A stretch of 64,000 nt of DNA from Phenylobacterium sp. CCH9-H3 (GTDB taxonomy: Bacteria; Pseudomonadota; Alphaproteobacteria; Caulobacterales; Caulobacteraceae). The notes beneath the pieces are model-generated. The model worked only from the letters and a program-made list of their open reading frames with translations, was not told where the DNA came from and did no database searches. Positions 44,693-53,655 of this stretch are shown here, piece by piece. The translations under genes were made by a program, and so were the position numbers. The stretch lies in assembly GCF_001557235.1 (NCBI RefSeq), contig NZ_LSJI01000272.1:7061-71060 (forward strand), written 5' to 3'. Position 1 is the stretch's first letter. Each line of letters starts with the position of its first letter.

Positions 44693-45781
44693 ATGAAGTT
44701 CTCGCCTGTTCTACTTTGCGGCGTAGCGGCGGCTGCGCTCGCCGCCTGCGAGATACGGCCCCGCGAGACGGCGAGCACCTCCCAGAACTCGGCGCCGCCC
44801 TCCGCCTCCCTGCCCGCGTCGACCTCCCCGGCGCCGGCGACGCCATCCGCATCCCCGGTGGCGCGGGCGGTCGACCGGGCCGTGTTCAACGCCGAAGCGT
44901 CGACGCCCGCGGCCCGGCGCGACATGCTGATCCGCGCCCAGGTGCTGCTGGACCGGGCCCACTTCTCGCCGGGGGTCATCGACGGCCAGGACGGCGAGAA
45001 CGTGAAGAACGCCATCGCCGCCTACGAGCGCGCCCACGGCCTGCCGGAGGATGGGGTGTTGGATCCGGAGGTGTGGGCGAAGCTCACCGCCGACCCCGGA
45101 CCGGTCCTGGTGGACTATACGATCACCGCGGCCGACGCGGCGGGGCCCTACACGCCGGAGATCCCCGAGGCGTACGAGGACATGGCGCGTCTGGACAGGC
45201 TGGCCTTCACCGGTCCGCTGGAAGCCCTGGCCGAGCGATTCCACATGGATGCGGCCCTGCTGCAGGCGTTGAACCCCGGCGCCGACTTCGCCGCGGCGGG
45301 GACGAGGATCCTGGTCGCCCATCCCGCCCGCGCCGAGCTGCCGGCCAAGGTGGCCCTGATCGAAGTGGACAAGGCCCGCAAGCAGGTCCGGGCCTATGAC
45401 AGCGCGCGCAAGCTGCTGGCCGCCTATCCGGCCACGGTGGGCTCGTCGGAGCTGCCGACCCCGTCCGGCGAGTGGGCGGTCCGCGCCATAGCCCCATCTC
45501 CTACCTGGACCTATGACCCCAGCCGGCTGAACTTCGGGGACAAGTCGGCCGGCAAGCTGACGATCAAGGCCGGTCCGAACAATCCGGTCGGCGCCGTGTG
45601 GATCGACCTCACCAAGGACACCTACGGCATCCACGGGGCCCCCGAGCCCCGGCTGGTCGGCAAGACCGCGAGCCACGGATGCGTGCGCCTGACCAACTGG
45701 GACGCCGTGCAGCTGTCCAAGGCGGTGGAAAAAGGCTCCAGGGTTGTATTCGTGGGTGAGACCAAGGGGGCCGCAACCTAG
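44693..45781 (+). CDS. L,D-transpeptidase (YkuD) lipoprotein with peptidoglycan-binding domain
   Basis: A 362-residue lipoprotein with lipobox LAAC (Cys19). A peptidoglycan-binding repeat (about residues 75-125, LLDRAHFSPGVIDGQDGENV) and a LysM-like stretch (FHMDAALLQALNPG) precede the YkuD domain, with IHGAPEPRLVGKTASHGCVR holding the catalytic His and Cys. It crosslinks peptidoglycan by 3-3 bonds or attaches proteins to it. It is divergent from an M15 carboxypeptidase gene whose product would make its tetrapeptide substrate. Confidence 0.9.
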   Translation: MKFSPVLLCGVAAAALAACEIRPRETASTSQNSAPPSASLPASTSPAPATPSASPVARAVDRAVFNAEASTPAARRDMLIRAQVLLDRAHFSPGVIDGQDGENVKNAIAAYERAHGLPEDGVLDPEVWAKLTADPGPVLVDYTITAADAAGPYTPEIPEAYEDMARLDRLAFTGPLEALAERFHMDAALLQALNPGADFAAAGTRILVAHPARAELPAKVALIEVDKARKQVRAYDSARKLLAAYPATVGSSELPTPSGEWAVRAIAPSPTWTYDPSRLNFGDKSAGKLTIKAGPNNPVGAVWIDLTKDTYGIHGAPEPRLVGKTASHGCVRLTNWDAVQLSKAVEKGSRVVFVGETKGAAT

Positions 45782-45830
45782 GATCGGCGCAAATTCCCGA
45801 AATTTCTCAGGCAATTCCCATTGTAAAGGT

Positions 45831-45843
45831 TTCGGTTACCGAA
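45831..45843. promoter_or_regulatory. Inverted repeat upstream of unknown gene
   Basis: TTCGGT-T-ACCGAA is a perfect 6-bp inverted repeat, 55 bp in front of the 325-residue hypothetical gene. A related half (CGGTTACC) occurs 13 bp later, and a GCGGC/GCCGC hairpin follows. An operator is possible. Confidence 0.4.
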
Positions 45844-45898
45844 CGCCGGTTACCCATTTTGAGTAGCGGCAAAACGCCGCGAATAGGGATGAAGCACC

Positions 45899-46876
45899 AT
45901 GACCTCTCAGGGTCCGGCGCAGATCATCGCGGCGATGAGTCGGATCGACCGGGTCGCGGGCCGAGGTATCCGGGAGCGCGACCGTCGGCTCCGGACGGCC
46001 GAGCGGCGCCGACCGAGCCGCCGCGAGATCGAGGCCTATGACGCGCTGATCCAGCGGCTGTCCAAGGTCCATCAGGTCGAGTTCGAGCGCATCGACTGGG
46101 ACCGGCTGGAGGCCGAGGGGCCAGTGGTCCCGACGGTGGCCCGCGACGCCGTCTCGGCCGTGGCGCGCCAGAAGCTCGCCAACTACCGGCCGTCGCTGAT
46201 CGATGCGCTGTTGGGCCTGGAACGGGAAAAACGCCGAGCGCTGATGGAGAAGGTGGTGGAAGCCGCCAAGGCCGACGCCGAGCTCTACGCCCTCGCCAAG
46301 TCGCAGGCCGACGCGCACAATCGCATGCTGGCTCTCGCTCCCGACGTGCGCGAGCTCAAGATCGAGGCCATCGCCGGGGTGCTGAAGGCAAACGGCGCGG
46401 CCGCGGCCCTCAAGGACGTGGTCGAGGGCTTTCGCCTCTACTCTGAAGGAAAGAGCCGACTGATCGGCCAGATCGATCTCTGGGAGTACGACGCCCTGCC
46501 TGACGAGGCGTGCACGAGCGCCGGCTATGCCCCCGTGGCGGACGCCGATCGCTGCGAGCTCCACCTCGCCAACGCCTGCGCCGCGGCGCTGCGGGCCGCC
46601 GCCGAGATCCTGCAGGCGGCGCACGTGCCCTCCGTGGAGATCCTGGCCCGCGTCTGCCGGCCCGGTGGCCTGGCCGAGACGGACCTGCAGCCGGTGCTCC
46701 ACGTGAAGGTTCCGGTCGAGGCCCTGCGCAAGCTTCAGCTGACCAAGGTCGAGGCGCCGCAGGCGGTGGCCGCGCTCGGCGCCCAGGTCGACTGGAATTC
46801 CGCCCGCGGCTTCGCGCCGATCCGTGTGGACGATCCGGCGCTGGTGCGCCTGACCGCGCCCCGCGCGGCCGCTTAG
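45899..46876 (+). CDS. Hypothetical protein, 325 residues
   Basis: A soluble, mostly helical protein with no signal peptide. The N-terminus is strongly basic (RERDRRLRTAERRRPSRREI), followed by LIQRLSKVHQVEFERIDWDRL, a long charged helix region (residues 95-190) and a C-terminal alpha/beta part with four cysteines (DEACTSAGY, ADRCEL, NACAAAL, RVCRPGG). I do not recognise the family. It is transcribed after the L,D-transpeptidase, separated by 117 bp with an inverted repeat. Its end overlaps the Rieske gene by 4 bp. Confidence 0.7.
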   Translation: MTSQGPAQIIAAMSRIDRVAGRGIRERDRRLRTAERRRPSRREIEAYDALIQRLSKVHQVEFERIDWDRLEAEGPVVPTVARDAVSAVARQKLANYRPSLIDALLGLEREKRRALMEKVVEAAKADAELYALAKSQADAHNRMLALAPDVRELKIEAIAGVLKANGAAAALKDVVEGFRLYSEGKSRLIGQIDLWEYDALPDEACTSAGYAPVADADRCELHLANACAAALRAAAEILQAAHVPSVEILARVCRPGGLAETDLQPVLHVKVPVEALRKLQLTKVEAPQAVAALGAQVDWNSARGFAPIRVDDPALVRLTAPRAAA

Positions 46877-47964
46877 GACCGCCAGCGCAGCGTCGCGGGC
46901 TCGACGGGGTTCTCGAAGGGCCGCCCTTCGCGGCGGCTCGCGATCCACTCGCGTTTCAACGCCTGGTACCACTTGGCCTGGCGGTCGGCGTCGTCGATCC
47001 AGAGCAGCGTCGGGTCGTGCTTCAGGCCCTGGTTCTGCAGCTTCACCATGTCGCCGTCCTGGCGCAGGAACGTCCGCGCCATCCGCGCGATCACGGGCCC
47101 GAGCAGGCTGAAAGCCGGGTGATCCGACCAGACGATCTGGGTCACCTGGGTCCGGTTGTCGTCCATGGGTGTCAGACAGGTGAGAGAGAGCACCTGGCGC
47201 TTGCCCACCGTCACATGTTCCCAGCGCAAGCCCGGCAGGCGGAAGGTTATCTCCGTCTCGGGCCGCCCACCCAGTATGGCGTAGGCGCGGCTGTTGCTGG
47301 ACGGCGCATGCCGGATCATGGCGAAGCCGCTCTCGCGCGGCTCGAACCGCTTTTCCTTGTCGTGTTCGCTGCCCGCCGTGCGCCACCACCATTGACGATG
47401 GACGTAGGGCCCGTGGGCCGGGTCCATCAGGCCGACCACGGCCTGGTCGACGTGGGCGTCGAACACCATGCGGTCGACGAGTTTCGGGGACCCGCCCACC
47501 ACGCCGGGAAACAGGGGCGGCGGCTGGTCCGGCTCGCCCAGGGGAGTAGCGCCCACCCAGACGAAGACCATGCCCTGGCTCTCGGCCACCGCGTACCGCC
47601 GCACCTGGATGCGCGAGACGTCCAGGGCCTGGTCCGCGGTCAGCGAGGGGATCGCCGCACAGGCGCCGTCCGCGCGGAACCGCCAGCCGTGGTACGGGCA
47701 GGCCACGGTCTCCACCCCCAGCTCGTCCTTGTGGAAGCGCCCGGCCGACAGGGGCGCGGCGCGGTGCGGGCAGACGTCACGCAGGGCGAAGAGCTGGCCG
47801 CCCCTGGAGCGCCCCAGCGCCACCGGCTCGCCCAGCAGCTCCACGCGGCTGAGCCGGCCCGGCTTCAGGTCGGCGGACATGGCCGCGAAGTACCAGGCGT
47901 CGGTGAGGAAGCCGCGGCCAAAGCGGACGTCCGCCCGGGCCGTTCGGGGGTCTCCATCAGGCAT
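46873..47964 (-). CDS. Rieske 2Fe-2S oxygenase alpha subunit (VanA-like)
   Basis: A 363-residue mononuclear-iron oxygenase. The Rieske cluster ligands are in CPHRAAPLSAG and CPYHGWRF (Cys-His, Cys-His). The catalytic iron site is VDQAVVGLMDPAHGPYVH with two His, plus a later Asp. Such enzymes hydroxylate or demethylate aromatic rings, for example vanillate O-demethylase, and need a reductase, which is not nearby. Substrate unknown. It lies 17 bp downstream of the glucosidase gene. Confidence 0.88.
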   Translation of the reverse strand: MPDGDPRTARADVRFGRGFLTDAWYFAAMSADLKPGRLSRVELLGEPVALGRSRGGQLFALRDVCPHRAAPLSAGRFHKDELGVETVACPYHGWRFRADGACAAIPSLTADQALDVSRIQVRRYAVAESQGMVFVWVGATPLGEPDQPPPLFPGVVGGSPKLVDRMVFDAHVDQAVVGLMDPAHGPYVHRQWWWRTAGSEHDKEKRFEPRESGFAMIRHAPSSNSRAYAILGGRPETEITFRLPGLRWEHVTVGKRQVLSLTCLTPMDDNRTQVTQIVWSDHPAFSLLGPVIARMARTFLRQDGDMVKLQNQGLKHDPTLLWIDDADRQAKWYQALKREWIASRREGRPFENPVEPATLRWRS

Positions 47965-47981
47965 GCGCTTGTTTTAGCCGG

Positions 47982-49604
47982 CTATATCAGTCGCAGGAAG
48001 CACGCCGCGTGGGGCGACAGCCCCACCGAACCGCCGCGCAGGTCCGCCTCCCCGGCGCGCAGCGGCAGCAGCTCGGCCCGCTCCAGGGAGGGATGGGCGA
48101 ACACCTGGGGATCGCGCCCGAAGTTGAAGACGCAGACGATCTCTTCGCCCTCGTGGCGGCGGATGAAGGCCACGACCGGATCGGCCGTCGCGACAAACTC
48201 GATCTGGCCCAGCCGGAGCGCAGGGGTCGCCCTGCGCAGGGCGATCATTTCCCGGGAGAAGCTGAGCGGGGAGTCCGGGTCCTCACCCTGCTCCTCCACG
48301 GACAGGCCGCGATGCTCTTCGGCCAGGGGCAGCCAAGGCTCCCCATCGGTGAACCCCATCTGCGGCCCGGCCGTCCAGGGCATGGGCGTGCGGCACCCGT
48401 CGCGGCCGCCGTCGTACGGCCAGTAGAGGTCGCCCACCGGGTCGCGCAGCTGATCGCGGGTCAGGGCGGCCTGCGGCAGGCCCAGCTCCTCGCCCTGGTA
48501 GATCAGGGTCGTGCCCTTCAGGCTGATCAGCAGGGCGAAGAGCATCTTGGCCAGTTCGGGCGAGGCGTCGGTGCCGCCGAGACGGCTGACCGTGCGCGGC
48601 ACGTCGTGGTTCGAGAAGCTGATCGTCGGCCAGTGGTCGGGATAGGCGGCCAGGGTCTCGAAGTGCTGGGTCACGAAACCGGCCTCCAGCTTGCGCGCCA
48701 GCAGCATCACGAAGGTGTAGCCGGAGTGCAGGCCATGGGCCGGCGGGAGATAGGCGCCGCAGCGCGCCTCCTCCTCCGAGAACTCGCCGAACACGAAGCG
48801 CTCGCCGCTCCCCTTGCCGTCGTGCGCCTCGACCCGGCGGCGGATGACGTCGAGCGTCTCGACGTTCTCCTCCAGATTGGAGTCGTACCAGTGGAGCTGC
48901 AGGTTGCCGGCGTGGGACCAGTGGTAGCCGCGGCGCTCCGCCATGGGCACGGGCGGGTTGGGGGTCAGCGCCGCGTCGTGCAGGAACGTGCCGGCGACAT
49001 CCAGCCGGAAGCCGTCGACGCCCTTGGCGAGCCAGAAGTCGAGCACCGACAGCGCCGCCTCGCGGGCGCCGGGAGAGCGCCAGTTGAGCTTGGGCTGCTG
49101 GCGCAGGAACTTGTGGTGGTAGTGCTGGCGCCGCGCCGGCTGGTAGGCCCAGGCCGGGCCGCCGAACACGCTGAGCCAGTTGTTCGGCGCCGTGCCGTCT
49201 TCCCGGGGGTCGGCCCAGACGTACCAGTCGGCCTTGGGCCCGTCCTTGCCGCCGGTCAGGCTCTCCACGAACCAGGGATGCACGTCGGAGGTGTGGCTGA
49301 GCACTTCGTCCAGCACGACCTTCAGGCCGCGCGCATGCGCCGCGTCGAGCAGGCGCTGGAAATCCTCGTGCGTGCCGTAATCGCCCTGGATCCCCTCGAA
49401 GTCGGCGATGTCGTAGCCCCAGTCGCGGTTCGGCGATGGGTGGATCGGGGACAGCCACAGGCCATCGACGCCCAGGCTCTGGATGTAGTCCAGCTTGGCC
49501 AGGACGCCGGGCAGGTCGCCGTGGCCGTCGCCGTCGGAGTCGAAGAAGCTGCGGACGTAGACGTGGTAGAGGATCGCGCCCTTCCACCAGGGTTCGCCGG
49601 TCAT
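47982..49604 (-). CDS. Alpha-glucosidase, GH13 family
   Basis: A 540-residue GH13 enzyme hydrolysing alpha-glucosidic bonds of small sugars. It has the family regions LDEVLSHTSDVHPWF, GFRLDVAGTF (nucleophile Asp), RFVFGEFSEEEA (acid/base Glu) and FSNHDVPR (transition-state Asp). No signal peptide, so it is cytoplasmic. It resembles oligo-1,6-glucosidase and sucrose/trehalulose-type hydrolases. No sugar transporter or regulator is adjacent. The 5' side borders inverted-repeat copy B. Confidence 0.92.
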   Translation of the reverse strand: MTGEPWWKGAILYHVYVRSFFDSDGDGHGDLPGVLAKLDYIQSLGVDGLWLSPIHPSPNRDWGYDIADFEGIQGDYGTHEDFQRLLDAAHARGLKVVLDEVLSHTSDVHPWFVESLTGGKDGPKADWYVWADPREDGTAPNNWLSVFGGPAWAYQPARRQHYHHKFLRQQPKLNWRSPGAREAALSVLDFWLAKGVDGFRLDVAGTFLHDAALTPNPPVPMAERRGYHWSHAGNLQLHWYDSNLEENVETLDVIRRRVEAHDGKGSGERFVFGEFSEEEARCGAYLPPAHGLHSGYTFVMLLARKLEAGFVTQHFETLAAYPDHWPTISFSNHDVPRTVSRLGGTDASPELAKMLFALLISLKGTTLIYQGEELGLPQAALTRDQLRDPVGDLYWPYDGGRDGCRTPMPWTAGPQMGFTDGEPWLPLAEEHRGLSVEEQGEDPDSPLSFSREMIALRRATPALRLGQIEFVATADPVVAFIRRHEGEEIVCVFNFGRDPQVFAHPSLERAELLPLRAGEADLRGGSVGLSPHAACFLRLI

Positions 49605-49607
49605 CGT

Positions 49608-49755
49608 TGCTCCCCCTCAGGGGGAGCTCCGGCGAAGCCGGTGAGGGGGCTTCCGCTCAAAACTCCACCTGCGCTCAAGAAAAAGGGGCTGCCGATCCAT
49701 CTGAACGGAAGCCCCCTCCGTCGCCTGCGGCGACACCTCCCCCGAAGGGGAGGAA
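49608..49755. repeat. CTCCCCC inverted-repeat element, copy B
   Basis: An element of about 148 bp between the glucosidase start and the ClpP stop. It opens GCTCCCCCTCAGGGGGAGC, itself a hairpin, and ends CGAAGGGGAGGAAC. Bases 49711-49742 repeat the block at 22445-22476 of copy A. The unique middle part (about 49645-49705) differs from the other copies. Confidence 0.85.
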
Positions 49756-50376
49756 CTAGACTTCCGACGCGTCGGTGACGATCTTGGAGACCAGCCCGTA
49801 TTCGACGGCCTGCTCGGCGCTCATCCAGAAGTTCCGCTGGGTGTCCTTGACGACCTTCTCATAGGTCTGGCCGGTCTCGCGGGCGATGAGGCGGTTCAGC
49901 CGCTCCTGCATCTTGATGATCTCTTCCGCCTCGATCTCGATGTCCGAGGCCTGGCCGCGCACGCCGCCGGCGGGCTGGTGCAGCAGGAAGCGGGTGTTGG
50001 GCAGGCAGAGCCGGTTTTCCTTGGTCGCGCCCAGGAAGATGTGTGCGCCGGCGCTGGCCACCCAGCCGGTGCCGATCACCTTCACCTGGTTGCCGCAGAA
50101 GCGGATCATGTCGTGGATGGTGTCGCCGCTTTCCACGTGGCCGCCCGGCGAGTTGATGATCACCCGGATCGGCTTGTCGCTCTCGCTGGCGAGGGCGGTG
50201 ATCTGGGCGGTGACCCGCTCGGCCAGGCGCATGTCGATCTCGCCGAAGATCAGCACGGTCCGCGACTTGAACAGCGCGTTCTGGACCGGCCCGGAGGTCA
50301 TGGGCATGTCGGGCAGGCGGCCCTTGTCCTCGTCGTCGCCGTCTTCGTCGTCGAGGTAGGAGATCCACTTCAGCAT
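49756..50376 (-). CDS. ClpP-like serine protease subunit
   Basis: A 206-residue member of the ClpP/crotonase fold. It has INSPGGHVESG, GTGWVASAGAHIFLGA with the catalytic Ser, and RFLLHQPAGGVRGQASDIEI with the catalytic His. The N-terminus carries an unusual acidic stretch (LDDEDGDDEDKG), and the sequence is divergent from canonical ClpP. With no clpX or tig next to it, this is probably a second ClpP paralogue. The start at 50376 is uncertain; a TTG at 50430 is the only longer alternative. Confidence 0.85.
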   Translation of the reverse strand: MLKWISYLDDEDGDDEDKGRLPDMPMTSGPVQNALFKSRTVLIFGEIDMRLAERVTAQITALASESDKPIRVIINSPGGHVESGDTIHDMIRFCGNQVKVIGTGWVASAGAHIFLGATKENRLCLPNTRFLLHQPAGGVRGQASDIEIEAEEIIKMQERLNRLIARETGQTYEKVVKDTQRNFWMSAEQAVEYGLVSKIVTDASEV

Positions 50377-50481
50377 CTTGGGCAGCCCTGTCTTGTCGCC
50401 GCGACCCGCGGCGGGAGTTATGTCCCCCAACAGCTATTGGTCCGGACGCGTGTCGGCAAGCGGCGGATGACGATTCCGCGC

Positions 50482-51957
50482 CTACCGCGCCGCGGTCAGC
50501 ACCAGCCGGGCGTAGAACTGGACCATCTTCTCCAGGTTGCCGAGCGCGATGTGCTCGTTGACGCCGTGGATCATCTGGACGTCCGCCAGGTCGAACTCCA
50601 CCGGCTGGAACCGGTAGACGTCCTTGGCCACGGGCGTGAGGAAGCGGCTGTCGGTGCCCGCGGTCACCAGGCTGGGGGCGACCGGGGCCTGGGCCACGGC
50701 GCCCGCGGTGGCCGCGACCACCTTCCAGCCCCACGAACTGGAGGACGACACCGGCGACGGCTCGTTGGGCGGGGCGTTCCAGGCCAGGGTCACCGGCAGG
50801 TCGCCCACCGCCGCCTTGGCCCGCGCCATCACCGTCTCCGAAGTGTCGCCGGGCGCGATGCGGTAATTGATCCACGCGGTGGCGTCCTGCGGGAGGACAT
50901 TCTCCTTCGGACTGCCTTTCAGCATGGTCGGGGCGATGGTGGTGTGCAGCAGGGCGGCGCCGGGCGGGGTCGCGCCGACCTGCTTGGCCAGCAGGCCGCC
51001 GAACAGCCATTCGTTGGCCACAGCCATGCGCACCACGAACGGCGCCTCGGGGGCCAGCGTCTTGACCATCTCTGCGCCGGGGCCCTGGAAGGCCATGGGG
51101 AACGGATCGTCCGCGATCGCCACCACCGCCCGCGACAGGTTCACCACGCCGCCCGCGTCGGCTGGCGGCGACGACGAGTGGCCGCCGGCGGCCTTCGCCG
51201 TGACGCGCAGCGTGCCGTAGCCCTTCTCCGCTGTGCCGATAACGGCCACCTTGCCGCCGCTGATGGGGTTGTCGTTGATGACCGCCAGGCCCTCGTCCAG
51301 CACGAACTCGGCGGTGATCCCGCGGGACTTCAGCAGCGCGGCGGCGGCGCTGGCGCCCTGGCCGGCCACCTCCTCGTCGCCGCCGGAGACGATCATGACC
51401 GTGCGGCGCGGCTTGAAGCCCTGTTTCGCCAGGGTCTCCAACGCCTCGAAGATGCCGATGAGCGAGCCCTTGTCGTCGATCGCGCCGCGGCCCCAGACGG
51501 CGTTCTCGGCGATGGTCCCGCCGAAGGGCGGATACTTCCAGTCCTTCTCGGTCTCCGGCGTCACCGGCACCACGTCCTGGTGCGCCATCAGGACGATGGG
51601 AGCCAACGTCTTGTCGGTTCCGGTCCAGGTGTAGACGAGCGTCCGGCTGGCCACCTCCTCGCGCGCCATGGCGGCGTGGGCGGCGGGATAGTTCGCCGCC
51701 AGCAGGGCGTGGAGTTTCGTCCACTCGGCATCGACGTCCTCGGCGCGATCCTGGTGGCGGACGGTGGGGATCTGGATCGCCTGACTCAGCCGCTGGGCCG
51801 CGCCGGCCACGTCGACGGCGATGGGCGCGGCGACGCTGATGGCCGCCGTGTCCGCGGCGGCGGGCGGCCTGAACGTGAAGGTCCGCACCAGGACCACCGC
51901 GACAAGCACGATCAGCGCGGCCGCGAGGCCGAGGGCGATCCGCCCGACGATACGCAT
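50482..51957 (-). CDS. M20 family metallopeptidase, membrane-anchored
   Basis: A 491-residue dizinc peptidase with an N-terminal helix (about residues 5-28) as signal anchor. Metal and catalytic motifs are LMAHQDVVPV, WGRGAIDDKGSL and SGGDEEVAGQG, followed by the lid domain with GGHSSSPPADAGG. It resembles PM20D1-type N-acyl amino acid hydrolases and carboxypeptidases. GGGAAGGGTTCC precedes the ATG at 51957. Confidence 0.9.
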   Translation of the reverse strand: MRIVGRIALGLAAALIVLVAVVLVRTFTFRPPAAADTAAISVAAPIAVDVAGAAQRLSQAIQIPTVRHQDRAEDVDAEWTKLHALLAANYPAAHAAMAREEVASRTLVYTWTGTDKTLAPIVLMAHQDVVPVTPETEKDWKYPPFGGTIAENAVWGRGAIDDKGSLIGIFEALETLAKQGFKPRRTVMIVSGGDEEVAGQGASAAAALLKSRGITAEFVLDEGLAVINDNPISGGKVAVIGTAEKGYGTLRVTAKAAGGHSSSPPADAGGVVNLSRAVVAIADDPFPMAFQGPGAEMVKTLAPEAPFVVRMAVANEWLFGGLLAKQVGATPPGAALLHTTIAPTMLKGSPKENVLPQDATAWINYRIAPGDTSETVMARAKAAVGDLPVTLAWNAPPNEPSPVSSSSSWGWKVVAATAGAVAQAPVAPSLVTAGTDSRFLTPVAKDVYRFQPVEFDLADVQMIHGVNEHIALGNLEKMVQFYARLVLTAAR

Positions 51958-52034
51958 GCTGGAACCCTTCCCCTTTCTCCCGATCCTCGACGCTCGCCCG
52001 TTGAACCGCAAGGCGCAGCCGCCATTTCGCAGAG

Positions 52035-52772
52035 GTGCCTCCCCTCGCCCTCCGCCTGACGCCGCCCTCGCCGGAAGCCCTGGCCGTCGCCGGTCTCTGG
52101 TCCGTGCTGGTCGACCTGGCGATCGCCGCCCTGCTGCTGGGCCTTGCCGTCGCGCGCTGGGCGCCGCCGGAGGACCTGCCCTGGACGCCGCTGCGCCTCG
52201 ATCAGCCGGTGGGTCTGGCGACCGGCATGAAGTTCGCCGCGGCCGCCCACGACCCGGGCCGGTGCCGCGCGGTGCTCGCCGAAGGCGGCGTGGCGTTCGT
52301 CGAGGAGCCCGACCGGGTGAGCGGCGCCTGCGCGACCCGGAACACGGTGCGGCTGCAGGGCGGCTCGCTCTCGCCGGCCGCCCCGGTGATGACGTGCCAG
52401 CAGGCCCTGGCCTACGCCTTCTGGACACGCCATGCCGTGCAGCCCGCCGCCCGCGCCGAGCTGGGCGAGCCGGTGACTCGTGTCGAGCACTATGGGACCT
52501 ATGCCTGTCGCAACCTCTATGGCCGCGCTACGGGCGCCCGCAGTCAGCACGCCTATGCCAACGCGTTGGACGTCGCCGCCTTCCGCACCGCATCGGGCCG
52601 GCGGGTGAGCGTGCTGGGCGACTTCCGGGACGAGGGCGCGGACGGGCGTTTCCTGCGGCGCGTCCGCGACGGCGCCTGCCCCTGGTTCGCCGCGGTCCTC
52701 AGCCCGGACTACAACGCCGCCCACCGCGACCACCTGCATCTCGACATGGGTCGGTTCCGGGCCTGCCGCTGA
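52035..52772 (+). CDS. Extensin-like family protein
   Basis: A 245-residue protein with one N-terminal membrane helix (about residues 22-42) and an extensin-like C-terminal domain. That domain has CQQALAYAFWTRHAVQPAA, HYGTYACRNLYGR, the metal-type motif SQHAYANALDVAAF and HRDHLHLDMG. The His/Asp/His pattern is like LAS-type peptidoglycan peptidases. A GTG at 52035 is the start. Role in cell-wall metabolism is inferred. Confidence 0.82.
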   Translation: MPPLALRLTPPSPEALAVAGLWSVLVDLAIAALLLGLAVARWAPPEDLPWTPLRLDQPVGLATGMKFAAAAHDPGRCRAVLAEGGVAFVEEPDRVSGACATRNTVRLQGGSLSPAAPVMTCQQALAYAFWTRHAVQPAARAELGEPVTRVEHYGTYACRNLYGRATGARSQHAYANALDVAAFRTASGRRVSVLGDFRDEGADGRFLRRVRDGACPWFAAVLSPDYNAAHRDHLHLDMGRFRACR

Positions 52773-52822
52773 CCGGGGCCGCCTTGACCTCGCGGCAGCG
52801 CCTGACGCAAATGGCCGCAACT

Positions 52823-52836
52823 CAAACAACCGTTTG
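52823..52836. promoter_or_regulatory. PsrA-like operator upstream of SDR gene
   Basis: CAAAC-AACC-GTTTG is a perfect match to the CAAAC-N4-GTTTG pattern, 13 bp before the SDR start codon, at the same relative position as the site at 11255-11268. Confidence 0.6.
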
Positions 52837-52849
52837 GAAGGACGCCCCG

Positions 52850-53647
52850 ATGAGCCAAGTTCTCGAAGCCCCGCCTGTGAGCGTCAACGGTCTGTTCGAC
52901 CTGACCGGCAAGGTGGCCGTGATCACCGGCTCGTCGCGGGGCATCGGCCGGGCGATCGCCGAGCGCATGGCCCAGCAGGGCGCCAAGGTGGTGATCAGCT
53001 CGCGCAAGGCCGGCCCCTGCGAAGAGGTCGCCGCCCTGATCAACGAACGCAGCCCCGGCCACGCCATCGCCGTCCCGGCCAACATCTCCTCGAAGGACGA
53101 CCTTCAGCGGCTGATGGATGAGACCCGCAAGGCCTTCGGCAAGATCGACATCCTGGTCTGCAACGCCGCCTCCAACCCCTATTACGGCAGCCAGCTCGAG
53201 ATCAGCGACGAGGCCTTCACCAAGATCCTGGCTAACAACATCATCGCCAACAACTGGATGATCCAGATGGTGGCCCCCGAGATGAAGGAACGTAAGGACG
53301 GCGCGATCATCGTGATCTCGTCCATCGGCGGCCTGCGCGGCACCGAGGTGATCGGCGCCTACGCGATCTCCAAGGCGGCCGACATGCAGCTGGCGCGGAA
53401 CCTTGCCAAGGAGCTGGGCCCCTACAATGTGCGCATCAACTGTGTGGCCCCCGGCCTGGTGAAGACCGATTTCGCCAAGGCGCTGTGGGACACGCCGGCC
53501 GGCGAGGAACGGGCCAGCTCCGGCACCCCCTTGCGCCGCCTGGGCGAGCCCGACGACCTGGCCGGCGCCGCCGTCTACCTGGCCTCGCGCGCCGGCGCCT
53601 GGACCACGGGACAGACGATCGTAGTGGATGGTGGGAGCACCTGCTGA
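52850..53647 (+). CDS. Short-chain dehydrogenase/reductase (3-oxoacyl reductase-like)
   Basis: A 265-residue classical SDR with cofactor loop TGSSRGIG, NAASNPYYG, catalytic Ser in VISSIGG, YAISKAA and the C-terminal GQTIVVDGG. It resembles FabG-like and DHRS4-like dehydrogenases. The PsrA-like operator upstream places it with fatty-acid genes. GGAAGGACGCCCCG gives the ribosome site. Substrate unknown. Confidence 0.9.
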   Translation: MSQVLEAPPVSVNGLFDLTGKVAVITGSSRGIGRAIAERMAQQGAKVVISSRKAGPCEEVAALINERSPGHAIAVPANISSKDDLQRLMDETRKAFGKIDILVCNAASNPYYGSQLEISDEAFTKILANNIIANNWMIQMVAPEMKERKDGAIIVISSIGGLRGTEVIGAYAISKAADMQLARNLAKELGPYNVRINCVAPGLVKTDFAKALWDTPAGEERASSGTPLRRLGEPDDLAGAAVYLASRAGAWTTGQTIVVDGGSTC

Positions 53648-53655
53648 GGCTTTCA

